DNA of 8,223 bases. Source: Pseudomonas sp. GTDB taxonomy: Bacteria; Pseudomonadota; Gammaproteobacteria; Pseudomonadales; Pseudomonadaceae. Position numbers and translations under genes: made by a program. The stretch lies in contig JAQZAY010000156.1 of NCBI GenBank assembly GCA_029239415.1, forward strand, positions 1-8,223, in the 5' to 3' direction. Under the pieces are notes generated by a model. It was not told where the DNA came from. It saw nothing but the letters and a program-made list of their open reading frames with translations, and did no database searches. Position 1 is the stretch's first letter, and the number at the start of each line of letters is the position of its first letter. Of the stretch, positions 6,848 to 8,223 are shown piece after piece.

Positions 6848-8223
6848 ATGTACCGTGATCGTATCCGCTTGTCCTCCCTGCACAGCAAGGTAATGAGTGC
6901 GGCCGATGCCGCTGGTCTGATCGAGGACGGCATGACCGTCGGCATGAGCGGCTTTACCCGCGCCGGCGAAGCCAAGGCTGTCCCCCTTGCCCTGGCCGAG
7001 CGCGCCAGGCACTCGCCCCTGAAAATCAGCCTGATGACCGGCGCAAGCCTGGGCAACGACCTGGACAAGCAGCTGACCGAGGCCGGCGTACTGGCCCGTC
7101 GCATGCCGTTCCAGGTCGACAGCACGCTGCGCAAGGCCATCAACGATGGCCAGGTGATGTTCATCGACCAGCACCTGTCGGAGACCGTCGAGCAATTGCG
7201 CAACAAACAGCTGACCCTGCCGGACATCGCGGTCATCGAAGCGGTGGCCATCACCGAGCAGGGACACATCGTCCCGACCACCTCGGTGGGCAACTCGGCC
7301 AGCTTCGCGATCTTCGCCAAGCAGGTGATCGTCGAGATCAACCTGGCGCACAATGCCAACCTGGAAGGGCTACACGATATCTATATCCCGACCTATCGCC
7401 CGACGCGCACGCCGATCCCGCTGGTGCAGGTCGATGACCGCATCGGCAGCACCGCCATCCCGATCGACCCCGCCAAGATCGTCGGCATCGTGATCAGCGA
7501 ACAACCGGACTCGCCGTCCACCGTGCTGCCACCGGACCACGAGACCCAAGGCATCGCCAATCACCTGATCGAATTCTTCAAGCAGGAAGTGGCGGCAGGG
7601 CGCATGACCAATCGGCTCGGACCGCTGCAGGCCGGGATCGGCAGCATTGCCAACGCTGTGATGTGCGGCCTGATCGACTCGCCGTTCGAAGACCTGACCA
7701 TGTACTCCGAGGTGCTGCAGGACTCGACCTTCGACCTGATCGACGCGGGCAAGATGAGTTTTGCATCCGGCAGTTCGATCACCCTGTCCAGCCGCCGCAA
7801 CGCCGACGTGTTCGGCAACCTGGAGCGCTACAAGGACAAGCTGGTGCTGCGTCCACAGGAAATCTCCAACCATCCTGAAGTGGTGCGCCGCCTGGGCATC
7901 ATCGGGATCAACACGGCGCTGGAGTTCGACCTGTACGGCAACGTCAACTCCACCCACGTCTGCGGCACCCGCATGATGAACGGCATCGGTGGGTCGGGGG
8001 ACTTTGCCCGCAATGCCCACCTGGCCATCTTCGTCACCAAGTCGATCGCCAAGGGCGGCGCGATTTCCAGCGTGGTGCCGATGGTCAGCCATGTGGACCA
8101 CACCGAGCACGACGTGGACATCCTGGTCACCGAGCAGGGCCTGGCCGACCTGCGAGGCCTGGCGCCACGCGAGCGTGCGCGGGTGATCATCGACAACTGT
8201 GTGCATCCGGACTACCGCGGCGC
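6848..8223 (+). CDS. Acetyl-CoA hydrolase / succinyl-CoA:acetate-type CoA-transferase (incomplete at right edge)
   Basis: This is a class I CoA-transferase of the acetyl-CoA hydrolase/transferase family (Cat1, AarC and ScpC relatives), a soluble enzyme that moves CoA between succinate and acetate or another short acyl group through a glutamyl-CoA intermediate. The window holds 458 complete codons; family members run to about 500 residues, so only the C-terminal tail is missing. The catalytic glutamate is visible in TMYSEVLQD (Glu288, the counterpart of Glu294 in Acetobacter AarC). The GGSGDFARNAH stretch (381-391) is the CoA-binding loop region, and the conserved PMVSHVDHTEHDVDILVTEQG block follows (411-431). 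The start is ATG 6848, with only a weak GAGA site at 6835-6838. It is codirectional with pntB but 117 bp away, beyond hairpins, so probably separately transcribed. P. putida homologues are annotated as acetyl-CoA hydrolase or propionyl-CoA:succinate CoA-transferase; the sequence does not decide the acyl substrate. Confidence 0.93.
   Translation, partial: MYRDRIRLSSLHSKVMSAADAAGLIEDGMTVGMSGFTRAGEAKAVPLALAERARHSPLKISLMTGASLGNDLDKQLTEAGVLARRMPFQVDSTLRKAINDGQVMFIDQHLSETVEQLRNKQLTLPDIAVIEAVAITEQGHIVPTTSVGNSASFAIFAKQVIVEINLAHNANLEGLHDIYIPTYRPTRTPIPLVQVDDRIGSTAIPIDPAKIVGIVISEQPDSPSTVLPPDHETQGIANHLIEFFKQEVAAGRMTNRLGPLQAGIGSIANAVMCGLIDSPFEDLTMYSEVLQDSTFDLIDAGKMSFASGSSITLSSRRNADVFGNLERYKDKLVLRPQEISNHPEVVRRLGIIGINTALEFDLYGNVNSTHVCGTRMMNGIGGSGDFARNAHLAIFVTKSIAKGGAISSVVPMVSHVDHTEHDVDILVTEQGLADLRGLAPRERARVIIDNCVHPDYRG

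Noticed and set aside
7370..8206. A 278-codon minus-strand open frame near the right edge
   Set aside because: It lies wholly opposite the CoA-transferase gene, whose catalytic motifs are intact. Its composition is typical of an antisense shadow.
1..8223. Possible mobile element, toxin-antitoxin, CRISPR or defence genes
   Set aside because: No transposase, integrase, terminal repeats, spaced repeats or unusual composition in the coding regions was seen; all seven genes have clear housekeeping families.

Overview
The window looks like chromosomal DNA of a Pseudomonas species, most likely of the P. putida group. It is GC-rich, with ordinary codon use throughout. Every gene belongs to core metabolism, and the gene order (glutarate catabolism, its LysR regulator, a three-subunit transhydrogenase, an acetyl-CoA hydrolase/CoA-transferase) is the one I associate with P. 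putida-type genomes. That species call rests on remembered protein sequences and synteny, not on a search.

Layout, left to right. Bases 1-85 lie downstream of gcdG and contain a strong minus-strand promoter of stable-RNA type, firing out of the window's left edge. The minus-strand operon gcdH-gcdG (2502 to 86) encodes glutaryl-CoA dehydrogenase and a class III (CaiB/BaiF) CoA-transferase that activates glutarate. A 160-bp divergent control region (2503-2662) follows, with a recognisable gcdH promoter, an inverted repeat at the predicted transcription start, a two-helical-turn direct repeat and a T-N11-A type inverted repeat. gcdR (2663-3580, plus strand) encodes the LysR-type regulator. A 261-bp gap (3581-3841), AT-rich on its left side, holds a probable terminator and a second hairpin. 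The plus-strand operon pntAA-pntAB-pntB (3842-6730) encodes the proton-translocating NAD(P) transhydrogenase. A 117-bp gap (6731-6847) carries two tandem hairpins, a weak sigma-70-like promoter and a small inverted repeat. The last gene (6848 to the right edge, incomplete) is a class I acetyl-CoA hydrolase/CoA-transferase of the succinyl-CoA:acetate type.

How the parts work together. Glutarate from lysine breakdown is converted to glutaryl-CoA by GcdG. GcdH oxidises and decarboxylates it to crotonyl-CoA, which goes on to acetyl-CoA. GcdR is expected to sense glutarate and activate gcdHG. The transhydrogenase couples the proton gradient to NADPH supply. The terminal CoA-transferase moves CoA between short acyl groups and succinate or acetate. 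The pnt genes and the last gene are neighbours; nothing in the sequence shows that they share regulation with gcdHG.

I see no mobile element, CRISPR array, tRNA or rRNA gene, phage gene or defence-like gene inside the window, and no sign of an undescribed multi-gene system. The points worth a second look are regulatory: the control region between gcdH and gcdR, the stable-RNA-like promoter abutting gcdG, and the hairpins around the pnt operon.
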